Shown here one piece after another: positions 1-6,919 of a stretch of DNA of 23,736 nt. This stretch comes from an uncultured Lacticaseibacillus sp. Its GTDB lineage: Bacteria; Bacillota; Bacilli; Lactobacillales; Lactobacillaceae. The notes beneath the pieces are model-generated. The model ran no database searches, was not told the origin of the DNA, and was given only the letters and a program-made list of their open reading frames with translations. The DNA is taken from assembly GCA_934370925.1 (NCBI GenBank), contig CAKRNG010000027.1, forward strand, positions 1 through 23,736, in the 5' to 3' direction. Made by a program: the position numbers and the translations under genes. Position 1 is the first letter of the stretch; each line of letters opens with the position of its first letter.

Positions 1-91
1 TACAAGGCAGGCCCGGTAGAAATCCTAAGTTCGGGATTTCCACCGGGCCTGCCTTGTATACCGGGGCCAAACCGTCTTCTGGCGCAGCCTC
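1..91 (-). repeat. Hairpin repeat element, copy A (cut by window start)
   Basis: This is the hairpin core and one end of the recurrent intergenic element. The arms at 1-25 and 34-58 pair over 25 bp around an 8 nt loop. The only mismatch is A-C on the plus strand but G-U in minus-strand RNA. The conserved GAGGCTGCGCCAGAAGAC end closes at 91 and faces the stop codon of the DUF1129 gene at 154. Strand is given as the direction in which the GAGGC end comes first. The other end lies outside the window. Confidence 0.85.
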
Positions 92-135
92 ACGCTTATT
101 TGTATATCCGGGCCAAGCCGTCTCTGACACAGCCC
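92..135 (-). repeat. Remnant of an older copy of the hairpin element
   Basis: On the minus strand this reads as a decayed version of the first 40 nt of the element: GGGCTGTGTCAGAGACGG, then CTTGGCCCGG and TATACAAA. It stops where the central stem would begin, and copy A follows about 7 nt later. It begins 18 nt after the stop codon of the DUF1129 gene, the same distance as other copies. It looks like an older copy interrupted by, or fused to, copy A. Confidence 0.6.
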
Positions 136-153
136 TTTTTAGTTACCAGTCGC

Positions 154-861
154 TTACTTTTCCTGATCGCGTGATGCTGGCTGGAACAAGTTCCGCAAGT
201 TGAAGTGGCGCTTCATGAAGTAGTGCCCCCCGTATGCCAGAACCGCAACCACGAACTGTGCCCATGCAGGCATCGTTGCCGTGAGTGGTGTGTTAATCGT
301 TGTCAACCATGATGCGAGCATGGAGCCCAAGATAACCAGTGCAATCCCCGCCATAATTAGCAGGAACAAGTTTGGTCGCTTGCTCTTTTCCATATCCATC
401 CAGCGGTTGTAGTAGGTGAAAACGAAGGCTGCCACGAAGGACATCAACACAAGGGAGAAGAAGCCACCCGAACTTGCCTGGCTGGCGTTCTTTGAAATCA
501 AGGCCATTGCCCCGTAAATAACGGAGAAGATTGCCAGGAAGGATAATCCCAAGTCACTCGTTTCAATCCAAAATGGTTGTGGCTTTGGCTTGGCCTTTGG
601 GGCGTTGATGAGGCGCGTTGCCAGAACGCTAGGTGAGCCATACACCGTGTTGGCTGGCTTCCCTGCTGCCTGATCCTTCAAGATTGCTGGAATCAGTTCC
701 TTCAACATTTCCGTTTCACGTGCGTCATCCACACCGTTTTCCTTCAAAAACTTACGCAGACGGAAAACGTAATCCGTGTTTTTATTGCTCAGCTTGGGTA
801 GTTCTTCGTCGAGGTTAACCTCGGGAACAACCGGCTGTTCTTCTTGTGTCTTCTTTGCCAA
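154..861 (-). CDS. DUF1129 family membrane protein
   Basis: A 235-residue integral membrane protein of unknown function. It has a soluble N-terminal part (residues 1-100) rich in charged residues, with GSPSVLATRLI near 75-85, then four predicted membrane helices at about 103-123, 132-151, 164-186 and 199-215. The tail is basic. This N-terminal helical region followed by four helices fits the DUF1129 family, which in lactobacilli commonly follows ychF, as here. The start is TTG at 859-861, supported by AGGAGG 7 nt upstream; no ATG fits as well. It is the last gene of the rsmG-noc-parAB-ychF cluster, 69 bp after ychF, and is followed by hairpin elements. Family assignment is from pattern and context; role unknown. 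Confidence 0.85.
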   Translation of the reverse strand: MAKKTQEEQPVVPEVNLDEELPKLSNKNTDYVFRLRKFLKENGVDDARETEMLKELIPAILKDQAAGKPANTVYGSPSVLATRLINAPKAKPKPQPFWIETSDLGLSFLAIFSVIYGAMALISKNASQASSGGFFSLVLMSFVAAFVFTYYNRWMDMEKSKRPNLFLLIMAGIALVILGSMLASWLTTINTPLTATMPAWAQFVVAVLAYGGHYFMKRHFNLRNLFQPASRDQEK

Positions 862-930
862 TATGTTTCCTCCTAATTCAAACTCAGTGCCCCCGCAGTG
901 ATCACCAAGTCACCTTTGTCGCCCGTTACG

Positions 931-2031
931 TTAGACGTTGAACCGGAATTCAATGATGTCCCCATCCTGAACTTCGTATTCTTTCCCCTCAGAACGCAAA
1001 CGACCCGCTTCACGTACCGCCGCCATGCTGCCGTATTTGTCTAGGTCATCAAATGAAACCGTTTCGGCACGGATAAACCCACGTTCGAAGTCGGAGTGAA
1101 TCACCCCAGCGACTTGTGGTGCCTTCATCCCCTGACGGAAGGTCCAAGCGCGCGTTTCCTTGCCCCCAGCCGTGAAGAATGTTGCCAAACCGAGCAGGTG
1201 GTAACTTGCCCGAATCAACTTGTCCAAACCAGATTCTTCAACGCCCTCAGCTTCGAGGAAGTCTGCCTTGTCGTCATCATCCAGTTCGCTGATTTCTTCT
1301 TCAGATTCGGCACAAAGCGCAATCACTTCAGCATTTTCCTTGGCAGCTTCCGCCTGAATCTGCTGAACGTATTCACAGTCATCAGGGTTTGCCATGAAGT
1401 CTTCAGCGATGTTCGCCACGTAAAGCACGGGCTTACTCGTCAGGAGGAACAACCCCTTCACAATCTTTTGTTCTTCCTTATCAAACTCGATGGAACGAAC
1501 GGGATTGCCTTCTTCAAGAACTGGCTTAATCTTCTGGAGAACCGTAAATTCAACCTTGGCTTCCTTATCACCAGAACGCGCAACCTTTTCTACCCGATCG
1601 TAGCGTTTCTGGATGGAATCTAAGTCCGCAATTGCGAGTTCCATGTTGATGGTTGCCATGTCGTCGATTGGGTCAACTTTCCCCGTTACGTGGGTAATAT
1701 TGTCGTCGTCAAAGGCACGAACCACGTGCACAATCGCATCCACTTGGCGAATGTTCTCCAGGAACTTATTCCCGAGACCTTCCCCCTTGCTGGCACCCTT
1801 TACAATTCCGGCGATATCCGTGAATTCAAAGGTCGTGTGGATCAGTTTCTTTGCTGGCACGATTTCATCAATCCGTGCTAACCGTGAATCTGGCACTTCC
1901 ACCATTCCGACGTTTGGATCAATCGTCGCAAATGGGTAGTTGGCCATCTCGGCGCCCGCCTTCGTAATTGCGTTGAACAACGTTGACTTGCCGACGTTTG
2001 GGAGTCCGACAATCCCTGCAGTTAATGCCAT
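931..2031 (-). CDS. ychF: Redox/ribosome-associated P-loop ATPase YchF (Obg/OLA1 family)
   Basis: 366 residues, the normal family length. YchF is a cytoplasmic Obg-family NTPase that prefers ATP, binds ribosomes and is linked to oxidative-stress response and translation (family knowledge). Visible motifs are the P-loop GLPNVGKS at 9-16, the YPFATIDPN switch region at 32-40, the DIAG G3 motif at 72-75 and NIAE at 207-210. NIAE takes the place of the NKxD of true GTPases, which explains ATP preference. A C-terminal TGS domain spans about 282-365. The start is ATG with AAGGAA upstream. It sits between the DUF951 gene and the DUF1129 gene, the standard lactobacillal order. Confidence 0.97.
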   Translation of the reverse strand: MALTAGIVGLPNVGKSTLFNAITKAGAEMANYPFATIDPNVGMVEVPDSRLARIDEIVPAKKLIHTTFEFTDIAGIVKGASKGEGLGNKFLENIRQVDAIVHVVRAFDDDNITHVTGKVDPIDDMATINMELAIADLDSIQKRYDRVEKVARSGDKEAKVEFTVLQKIKPVLEEGNPVRSIEFDKEEQKIVKGLFLLTSKPVLYVANIAEDFMANPDDCEYVQQIQAEAAKENAEVIALCAESEEEISELDDDDKADFLEAEGVEESGLDKLIRASYHLLGLATFFTAGGKETRAWTFRQGMKAPQVAGVIHSDFERGFIRAETVSFDDLDKYGSMAAVREAGRLRSEGKEYEVQDGDIIEFRFNV

Positions 2032-2053
2032 GAGTATTCCTTTCTTACTTGCC

Positions 2054-2080
2054 CGGTCGCTTGCGATTCGCGCACGACCG
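2054..2080. other. Intercistronic hairpin between DUF951 gene and ychF
   Basis: Plus-strand CGGTCG at 2054-2059 pairs with CGACCG at 2075-2080, and TGCG inside pairs with CGCA, giving a 10 bp stem with a 2 nt bulge and a 5 nt loop. No T-run follows in the direction of transcription, so it is not a standard terminator. It may stabilise or process the polycistronic message (inference). Confidence 0.45.
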
Positions 2081-2117
2081 TTAATTCACTCGCCCCGTTA
2101 ATTAGGCGTTACTTCCT

Positions 2118-2327
2118 TTACGAATTGGTGCTTTCGTCAGCGGCCTTTTCGAGAACCTTCTTCATCCGCTTCTCGAAATCACGGCGCGACATCATCACGA
2201 GATGCTGACAGCCACAACAACTGACCTTAATGTCCGCACCCATTCGGATAATTTCCCAACGATTCTCACCACACGCGTGTGGCTTCTTCATCATGACAAT
2301 ATCATGTAAGTCGTACGTGTTTGCCAA
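2118..2327 (-). CDS. DUF951 (YyzM-like) small zinc-ribbon-like protein
   Basis: 69 residues. The family signature is clear: MKKPHACGENRWEIIRMGAD at residues 13-32, then C37, C38 and C40 followed by HLVMMSRRDFEKR. Cysteines at 19, 37/38 and 40 plus nearby histidines suggest a small zinc-binding fold, but the biochemical role of the family is unknown. The start is TTG at 2325-2327; GAGGT lies 8-9 nt upstream and no ATG is placed better. It sits between parB and ychF, as in many Lactobacillales and bacilli, with a possible internal promoter upstream at 2376-2381. Confidence 0.92.
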   Translation of the reverse strand: MANTYDLHDIVMMKKPHACGENRWEIIRMGADIKVSCCGCQHLVMMSRRDFEKRMKKVLEKAADESTNS

Positions 2328-2375
2328 TTTATCTACCTCACATTACGGCGCAAGATGCCCTACATACAATAAGAC

Positions 2376-2381
2376 ATTATA
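2376..2381 (-). promoter_or_regulatory. Possible internal promoter (-10) for DUF951-ychF-DUF1129
   Basis: The minus strand carries a perfect TATAAT in the 98 bp gap between parB and the DUF951 gene, preceded by the direct repeat GCGGTATAA-AAGCGGTATAA. I see no good TTGACA-like box at 16-18 nt. It could allow ychF to be expressed independently of parAB. Confidence 0.4.
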
Positions 2382-2425
2382 CCGCTTTTATACCGCCAGC
2401 CACGAATCTTTCGCGGACTGTTTAT

Positions 2426-3295
2426 CTAATCAATGTTGACGTCGAGAATGGACAAAATGCGGTTCAGGTCATCCGTTGTCTCAAAGTCGATTTCGATATG
2501 GCCCGTTCCCTTTTGACTCTGCGCAATGTTCACGCGCGTGCCGAATCGATCCACGAGCCGGTTCTCGCTGGCACGCAAGTAAGGTGACTTCGGCTTGTCC
2601 TGAACGGTTGGCCGCCGTACACCCGCGTTGGCCTGTGCAATCAATTTTTCAAGCTGTCGCACCGTTAAGCCTTCACTGATAACGCGCTTTGCCATTGGGA
2701 TGAGGCGGCTCTTATTCTTGAGCGAAAGCAATGTCCGCGCCTGCCCCATCGACAACTGGCCGTTCGTTAGCATCTTCTTCACTTCATCTGGTAGTGACAG
2801 CAGACGTAGGTAGTTCGCGATGTATGGCCGGCTTTTCCCCAGACGCTGGGAAACTTCCGCTTGCGTCAGGTTGAGTTTCTTAATCAACATGTCGTAAGCC
2901 TGCGCTTCTTCGATTGGCGTCAGGTTTTCCCGCTGCAAGTTTTCCAGTACGGCCACTTCCATCATGGCCGCCTCGTCAAAATCGCGGACGATAGCGGGTA
3001 CAGTTGTCTTCCCAGCAAGCTTAGATGCACGGAAGCGGCGTTCCCCAGCAATAATTTCGTAGCCGTTCACACTCTTACGCACGATGATGGGTTGGAAAAC
3101 CCCCGTCGTCCGAATTGATTCAGCTAAATCCTTCAGGGCATCTTCACCGAAGTCCTGTCGTGGCTGATAGGGATTTGGGCGGATTTCTGCGAGCTCAATT
3201 TCAATCACCGCATCGCTGGTTGTATCGGGATTGTTGAAATCACTAAAAATTGCGTCAATGCCGCGGCCAAGGCCCTTTCCATTCTTATTCACCAT
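2426..3295 (-). CDS. parB: Chromosome partitioning protein ParB (Spo0J)
   Basis: 289 residues. ParB is a CTP-dependent DNA clamp that loads at parS, spreads, recruits SMC and stimulates the ParA ATPase. The N-terminal tail NGKGLGRGIDAIF (residues 5-17) is typical of Spo0J and is the ParA-stimulating segment. The CTP-binding motif GERRFRA is at 84-90. A central helix-turn-helix follows (LTQAEVSQRLGKSRPYIANY), and a C-terminal dimerisation region ends the protein. The start overlaps the end of parA by 11 bp, with AAGGAGG 12 nt upstream inside parA, so translation is probably coupled. Chromosomal rather than plasmid context is shown by rsmG, noc and ychF. Confidence 0.96.
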   Translation of the reverse strand: MVNKNGKGLGRGIDAIFSDFNNPDTTSDAVIEIELAEIRPNPYQPRQDFGEDALKDLAESIRTTGVFQPIIVRKSVNGYEIIAGERRFRASKLAGKTTVPAIVRDFDEAAMMEVAVLENLQRENLTPIEEAQAYDMLIKKLNLTQAEVSQRLGKSRPYIANYLRLLSLPDEVKKMLTNGQLSMGQARTLLSLKNKSRLIPMAKRVISEGLTVRQLEKLIAQANAGVRRPTVQDKPKSPYLRASENRLVDRFGTRVNIAQSQKGTGHIEIDFETTDDLNRILSILDVNID

Positions 3296-4052
3296 GAGCA
3301 GCCAGTACCTCCTTCGCTAAATCCTCGTAAACATGCGCCGCACGTGACTTGGGGTCATAATCCACAATCGGCTGGCCATAAGAAGGTGCCTCGGCCAAAC
3401 GTGTGAGTCGCGGAATGACCGTATCGTAGACGCGTTCTCCAAAGTGTGAGCGCACTTCTTCAATCACCTGAGAGCCCAAGTTTGTCCGGGCATCATACAT
3501 CGTCAGCAGCACACCTTCAATTGCCAGGTTCGGGTTGAAATGCTTCTGCACCAACTTGACCGTGTTCAGCAACTGGCCCAGCCCTTCGAGTGCATAGAAT
3601 TCACTTTGAACCGGAATCAGAATCGAATCGCTGGCCGTGAACGCGTTGATGGACAGCTGCCCCAAGGATGGTGGGCAATCAATCAACACGAAATCATAGT
3701 TGCCAAGGACAGGTGCAAGACCCAGCTTAAGGCGCATTTCACGGGCAATCTGTGCCGTTAACTCAATTTCGGCCCCAGCCAACTGAATGGTTGCAGGGAC
3801 GATATCCACGTCTTTGTGATCCGTGTGCAAAATAGCAGTATCAATGGGTTCTTCATTGACCAGCACATCGTAAATATCCTTCTGCACGCGGGGTTTCTCA
3901 ATCCCAACGCCGCTCGTCGCATTTCCCTGTGCGTCTGCATCGACAATCAAAATGCGTTTGCCCGCATTCGCCAAACATGCCGCCAGGTTAACGGTCGTTG
4001 TGGTCTTCCCAACGCCACCTTTTTGGTTTGCAATTGCAATTACGTATGCCAC
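3285..4052 (-). CDS. parA: Chromosome partitioning ATPase ParA (Soj)
   Basis: 255 residues, typical of chromosomal Soj. It has a deviant Walker A motif KGGVGKTT at residues 11-18, the DADAQGNATSG segment after the second strand, and DCPPSLG (Walker B and following loop). It binds DNA as an ATP dimer, works with ParB and parS in origin segregation, and in Bacillus also regulates DnaA (family knowledge). It lies between noc and parB; the 48 bp gap to noc carries GAGGATC upstream of the ATG. The 11 bp overlap with parB suggests a fixed ratio of the two products. Confidence 0.96.
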   Translation of the reverse strand: MAYVIAIANQKGGVGKTTTTVNLAACLANAGKRILIVDADAQGNATSGVGIEKPRVQKDIYDVLVNEEPIDTAILHTDHKDVDIVPATIQLAGAEIELTAQIAREMRLKLGLAPVLGNYDFVLIDCPPSLGQLSINAFTASDSILIPVQSEFYALEGLGQLLNTVKLVQKHFNPNLAIEGVLLTMYDARTNLGSQVIEEVRSHFGERVYDTVIPRLTRLAEAPSYGQPIVDYDPKSRAAHVYEDLAKEVLAAHGE

Positions 4053-4100
4053 CGTGGATCCTCCTCATCTGTACCGGTTTATCGCGTTCGACACGCGTTT

Positions 4101-5015
4101 CTATTTCTTTGGAATCTCAATAATGACGCGATAAACATCGCCGTCATCTTCTTCACGTTCCTTAATGGTCATCCCTGACTCTTTCACAAGCTTCAAGGAT
4201 TTCTTTATCGTGTTCAAGGCAATGCGAGAATCGTGGTTCAACGCCACGCGTCGCTTCCGCGGCTTCTTGGCGGGAACCGTTGACACCTCACCTGCTTGCG
4301 CAACGGGTGCTTCTGGTGTGGTCGTCGCAATTTCTGGTGCAGCTTCTGGTACGACGGTCGTTTCCTTCAACGAATCCGGATCAAGAATTTCTTGCACAAG
4401 ACGGGCCGTTTCCTTGACGGTCAACCCCTCTGTCGCAATCCGTTCGAGCGCCGTGACCTGCGCATCATCATCCAGCTTGAGCAGTTCCCGTCCGTGACGT
4501 TCACTGATGACCCCGTTCATAATCGCCGTTTGTACCGGTGCGCTCAGCTTAAGCAAACGCAACTTGTTGGCGACAAACGACTGACTTTTACCAATCTGTC
4601 GCGCCAACGTCTCCTGCGTCATGGCGTTGCCCGTCATCAGATCCGCATATGCACGCGCTTCTTCAACCGGTGACAACTGCGCGCGTTGCAAATTCTCAAT
4701 GATGGCCATCGCTGCCGACTCGTCATCCGCCATGCTGGTCACGATCGCCGGAATCTTCTCCCAGTTCAGCTGCGTCGTTACCGCCCGAAAGCGCCGTTCG
4801 CCCGCAATGATTTCGTACTGTCCGTGTTCGTATTCACGCACGATAATTGGCTGAAGGAGGCCATGGTCACTGATTGTCGCCGCAAGTTCCTTAATGGCAT
4901 CTTCCTGGAAAACCTTACGTGGCTGGAAACGGTTCGGCACGATTGCACTCACAGGAAGTTCCGTGACCGTCTTCTCGTCCTTCTTCTTGCGTCCAAATAA
5001 ATTCAGCGCCATCAT
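4101..5015 (-). CDS. noc: Nucleoid occlusion protein Noc (ParB paralogue)
   Basis: 304 residues, a second ParB-fold protein. It has the CTP motif GERRFRA at 72-78 and a helix-turn-helix (MTQETLARQIGKSQSFVANK). Noc binds NBS sites over the chromosome and blocks FtsZ assembly over the nucleoid by tethering DNA to the membrane. The N-terminus MALNLFGRKKK could form the short amphipathic membrane-targeting helix known in Noc (inference). Gene order rsmG-noc-parA favours Noc over a second Spo0J. A linker of about 40 residues rich in Ala, Pro and Thr (around 225-260) precedes a basic PRKRR stretch and a C-terminal domain; this linker makes it slightly longer than Bacillus Noc. The start codon directly follows the rsmG stop codon. 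Confidence 0.9.
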   Translation of the reverse strand: MMALNLFGRKKKDEKTVTELPVSAIVPNRFQPRKVFQEDAIKELAATISDHGLLQPIIVREYEHGQYEIIAGERRFRAVTTQLNWEKIPAIVTSMADDESAAMAIIENLQRAQLSPVEEARAYADLMTGNAMTQETLARQIGKSQSFVANKLRLLKLSAPVQTAIMNGVISERHGRELLKLDDDAQVTALERIATEGLTVKETARLVQEILDPDSLKETTVVPEAAPEIATTTPEAPVAQAGEVSTVPAKKPRKRRVALNHDSRIALNTIKKSLKLVKESGMTIKEREEDDGDVYRVIIEIPKK

Positions 5016-5744
5016 CTAACCCCCAATTGGTTGCTTTGCAGGTGTTCCTGGTTTACGTGGATATTTCTTTGGCGTCTGCTTGATTTTATCAATCACGAGC
5101 AGGTGGCGGGTATCATCTCCGACTGGCAAATTCACCGTCATATCCGCCTGCAGCTGACCGCCTAGAAGTTGTAAGGCTGGCTTGGCCGCTGTGAGTTCCG
5201 CGGGTGCTTGCGCTGCCTTAAGCGCCACAAACTGTCCCCCAACACGAACAAGTGGCAAGCACAATTCCGCGAGCACAGGCAACGCCGCAACAGCCCGTGC
5301 CGTCACAAGGTCAAAGTTTTCACGTGCCGCTGACTTCTTGCCCGCGAATGTCTCGGCGCGGTCATGCACCAACGTTACACCGGTCAACCCCAGTTTCTGC
5401 GTGAGACGATCCAAGAAATCAATCCGCTTCTGCAAGGAATCCACAATGGTGACCTGAAGTCCTGGATTCAAAATTTTCATGGGCAAGGATGGAAAACCAG
5501 CCCCGGCCCCGACATCACACAAGGTTGCGTTAACTGTTCGCATTTCTTCAATCGCAATCAAGGGGGTGACGGAATCATAGAAGTGTTTGAGGTAAACGTC
5601 CCCTTGTTCCGTAATGGCGGTGAGGTTCATCTTTTGGTTCTCGCTCACCAAGTATGCATAGTACGTAGCGAATTGGTCCTTTTGCTTATCGCTCAGTTCA
5701 ATTCCGTGAGCAGCCAGGGCTGCCGCAAATTCTTCGGGCGTCAT
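5016..5744 (-). CDS. rsmG: 16S rRNA (guanine-527 N7)-methyltransferase RsmG (GidB)
   Basis: 242 residues from the ATG at 5742-5744, chosen because GGAG lies 6 nt upstream. The frame stays open to a GTG at 5780, but that codon has no ribosome site. RsmG uses SAM to methylate G527 in helix 18 of 16S rRNA; loss gives low-level streptomycin resistance in other bacteria. Visible motifs are NLTAI (40-44), HFYDS (54-58) and the SAM-binding DVGAGAGFP (77-85). The Lys/Pro-rich tail is usual. It is the first gene of the operon, with a good promoter at 5832-5860, and its stop is immediately followed by the noc start. Confidence 0.95.
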   Translation of the reverse strand: MTPEEFAAALAAHGIELSDKQKDQFATYYAYLVSENQKMNLTAITEQGDVYLKHFYDSVTPLIAIEEMRTVNATLCDVGAGAGFPSLPMKILNPGLQVTIVDSLQKRIDFLDRLTQKLGLTGVTLVHDRAETFAGKKSAARENFDLVTARAVAALPVLAELCLPLVRVGGQFVALKAAQAPAELTAAKPALQLLGGQLQADMTVNLPVGDDTRHLLVIDKIKQTPKKYPRKPGTPAKQPIGG

Positions 5745-5831
5745 TGCATTCTCCGTTTCTGCGTTCCACGTTGCTATCACAACGTTTCAACCGTTCATTT
5801 GTGGAACATCATTCGTTTCACGTTACCATTT

Positions 5832-5860
5832 AGTTTATCCCAGCAGGGGGTGTTAAGCAA
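5832..5860 (-). promoter_or_regulatory. Promoter of the rsmG-noc-parA-parB operon
   Basis: On the minus strand TTGCTT (5855-5860) and TAAACT (5832-5837) are separated by exactly 17 nt, about 90 nt upstream of the chosen rsmG start. The leader between them and rsmG holds parS half-site-like sequences, for example GTTTCACGT at 5815-5823. Confidence 0.6.
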
Positions 5861-5886
5861 CTGCCAACCGGTTTAACAAAATGCAA

Positions 5887-5902
5887 AGTTCCATGTGAAA
5901 CA
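5887..5902. promoter_or_regulatory. Candidate parS site
   Basis: AGTTCCATGTGAAACA matches the Firmicutes parS consensus TGTTNCACGTGAAACA at all but two positions, the first base and one central C to T. It lies about 30 bp upstream of the -35 box of the rsmG-noc-parAB operon, a plausible place for a ParB loading site that could also affect operon expression. Sites in this phylum are often perfect, so this may be a weaker secondary site. Confidence 0.5.
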
Positions 5903-5907
5903 AAGTC

Positions 5908-5950
5908 GCGACTAAGATGTAACGTTCGTGAGCCTTTGACTTATGGCCCC
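5908..5950 (+). repeat. Tail fragment of the hairpin element
   Basis: GCGACTAAGATGTAACGTTC followed by GTGAGCCTTTGACTTATGGC matches the distal part of the element (compare 12438-12478 and 19000-19036). No central stem is present. It is a deletion remnant between the parS candidate and the terminator of the small-gene operon. Confidence 0.65.
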
Positions 5951-5974
5951 TCGCTCACCTGACGCCCCACCCCT

Positions 5975-6015
5975 AAAAAATGGCCTCAACGTCGGAGTTG
6001 CATTCTCCGGCACTG
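5975..6015 (-). terminator. Probable intrinsic terminator of the 6432-6035 operon
   Basis: In the minus direction CAGTGCCGGAG pairs with CTCCGACGTTG around a 7 nt loop, with one mismatch and two wobbles. AGGCCA and TTTTTT follow. The 6 nt gap before the T-run makes it weaker than textbook, but it sits 20 nt after the stop codon of the small membrane protein gene. Confidence 0.5.
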
Positions 6016-6034
6016 AAACCATCATTTATCGCAT

Positions 6035-6205
6035 TCATTTTGACCGTCGTGTGACCAAAACGGCTAAGGTGCACCCTAAAAGTGCCGCCACAATCCCCAC
6101 AACAAAAACATTCGGCAGCGGCTGGGTCATTAACCACCACAGCAACACCCCTAAAATAACCGCGAGCCCAATTAAAAGACCGCGGACAAGCCATTTATTT
6201 TGCAT
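6035..6205 (-). CDS. Small two-helix membrane protein (56 aa)
   Basis: ATG at 6203-6205, TGA at 6035-6037, 56 residues. The product begins MQNKWLVRGLLIG and has two predicted membrane helices (about 7-27 and 32-51) joined by a short TQPLPN turn, ending in the basic TRRSK. The ATG shares one base with the upstream gene's TAA in a TAATG junction, the classic arrangement for translational coupling, so no separate ribosome site is needed. A terminator-like hairpin follows. These features support it as a real gene. I do not recognise a family. With a positive N-terminus and a positive C-terminus it is probably a hairpin with both ends inside. Confidence 0.75.
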   Translation of the reverse strand: MQNKWLVRGLLIGLAVILGVLLWWLMTQPLPNVFVVGIVAALLGCTLAVLVTRRSK

Positions 6206-6432
6206 TACAGCCTCTCAAGCACCGTATACTTATCCTTCGTGGCGTCACCCGGATTCAGCGCGCCATCCTTCTCATAAAAGACGGCAAACTGACCGTCCTT
6301 ATTTTGCGCCACAACGAGTCCCCCAGCCGTTTCGTGGTTCAGCTTGAAGATTTCAGCACTCCGACGTGCGGCTGAGTGATCAAAGTCACTTGCGATTGCG
6401 TTGCCTTGGTTGAAGAAAATAGATTCAGTCAT
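6205..6432 (-). CDS. Small soluble protein of unknown function (75 aa)
   Basis: 75 residues, no membrane segment or signal peptide. The sequence has a charged helical start (MTESIFFNQGNAIASDFDHS) and a part that looks like beta strands and turns (GGLVVAQNKDGQFAVFYEKD), ending TVLERL. I do not recognise the family. A strong extended -10 promoter at 6475-6483 and a purine-rich GGCGGGGGA about 7 nt before the ATG support expression. It is the first gene of a two-gene unit whose second gene encodes a membrane hairpin overlapping by one base; the two products may act together (inference). Confidence 0.75.
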   Translation of the reverse strand: MTESIFFNQGNAIASDFDHSAARRSAEIFKLNHETAGGLVVAQNKDGQFAVFYEKDGALNPGDATKDKYTVLERL

Positions 6433-6474
6433 GATGGTCCCCCGCCTTTCAGTTTGGTGTTTCCCTCTTCTTCC

Positions 6475-6483
6475 ATTATACCA
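6475..6483 (-). promoter_or_regulatory. Extended -10 promoter of the two small genes
   Basis: The minus strand reads TGGTATAATGG: a perfect TATAAT preceded by TGN, the extended -10 form. No strong -35 box is seen, as is common with extended -10 promoters. It lies 42 nt upstream of the ATG at 6432. Confidence 0.65.
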
Positions 6484-6525
6484 GCTTGCGCAAACGGATA
6501 CATAGTAGTGGGTTACAGTGAGACG

Positions 6526-6636
6526 TTCAGCTCCGGTTTGCGTGTGTCTCTAGTGGTGAGGCAGGCCGGTCGTAACAGGTGGAAGTTCAGCTCCGGCTTA
6601 CTCACGCCCTCCGCCGAACTTCCACCCGTTACGACC
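6526..6636. repeat. GTTCAGCTCCGG repeats and 20 bp-stem hairpin
   Basis: GTTCAGCTCCGGTTT (6526-6540) recurs as GTTCAGCTCCGGCTT (6585-6599). The stretch 6529-6558 is similar to 14994-15024 upstream of another element copy. At 6568-6636, GGTCGTAAC plus GGTGGAAGTTC pairs with GAACTTCCACC plus GTTACGACC, a 20 bp stem with one mismatch and a 27 nt loop. No T-run follows on the minus side; on the plus side a pyrimidine-rich stretch starts 15 nt later. Together with copy B it fills the 487 bp gene-free stretch 6433-6919, in which I see no gene. Confidence 0.6.
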
Positions 6637-6741
6637 TACATCTGTGCACTATTTCTTCTTTTCGTTTGAAGATAAATGCCACGCTTGTCATTGGTGACTG
6701 CGCGCTAATGACCGAACATAATCAACAGTAGACTAAAATGT

Positions 6742-6901
6742 GGGTGCACCATAAGTCCAAGGCACACGAACATTACATCCAGTCGCGCGCCAGAAGACTG
6801 CCCCCTAATATACAAGGCAGGCCCGGTAGAAATCCTAAGTTCGGGATTTCCACCGGGCCCGCCTTGTATACCGGGGCCAAACCGTCTTCTGGCGCAGCCT
6901 C
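6742..6901 (-). repeat. Hairpin repeat element, copy B (full length)
   Basis: A 160 bp copy. On the minus strand it runs from GAGGCTGCGCCAGAAGAC, through a 25 bp central stem with the TAAGTTCG-type loop, to CTTATGGTGCACCCAC. The ends form imperfect terminal inverted repeats, and nested stems (CCAGAAGAC with GTCTTCTGG, GGCCCC with GGGG) allow most of it to fold. A stem position that is A-C on the plus strand is G-U in minus RNA. The GAGGC end is 18 nt after the cvpA stop codon. Flanking AGAAT and ATTTT extend the base of the fold. Confidence 0.9.
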
Positions 6902-6919
6902 ATTCTGCGTCGTATTTTG

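Noticed and set aside
1..91. CRISPR repeat
   Set aside because: Copies are kilobases apart with no spacers, contain long stems, and no cas genes are present.
2426..4052. Plasmid or prophage partition module
   Set aside because: ParA and ParB lie with rsmG, noc, DUF951 and ychF, the chromosomal order; no plasmid replication gene is present.
5016..5780. Longer rsmG start at GTG 5780
   Set aside because: No ribosome site before it, while the ATG at 5744 has GGAG at good spacing and gives the usual family length.
5973..6194. 73-codon minus-strand frame rich in Cys and Gly
   Set aside because: It overlaps, out of frame, the coupled two-helix membrane protein gene, which has the TAATG junction and coherent hydrophobic helices. 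This frame runs through the terminator hairpin.
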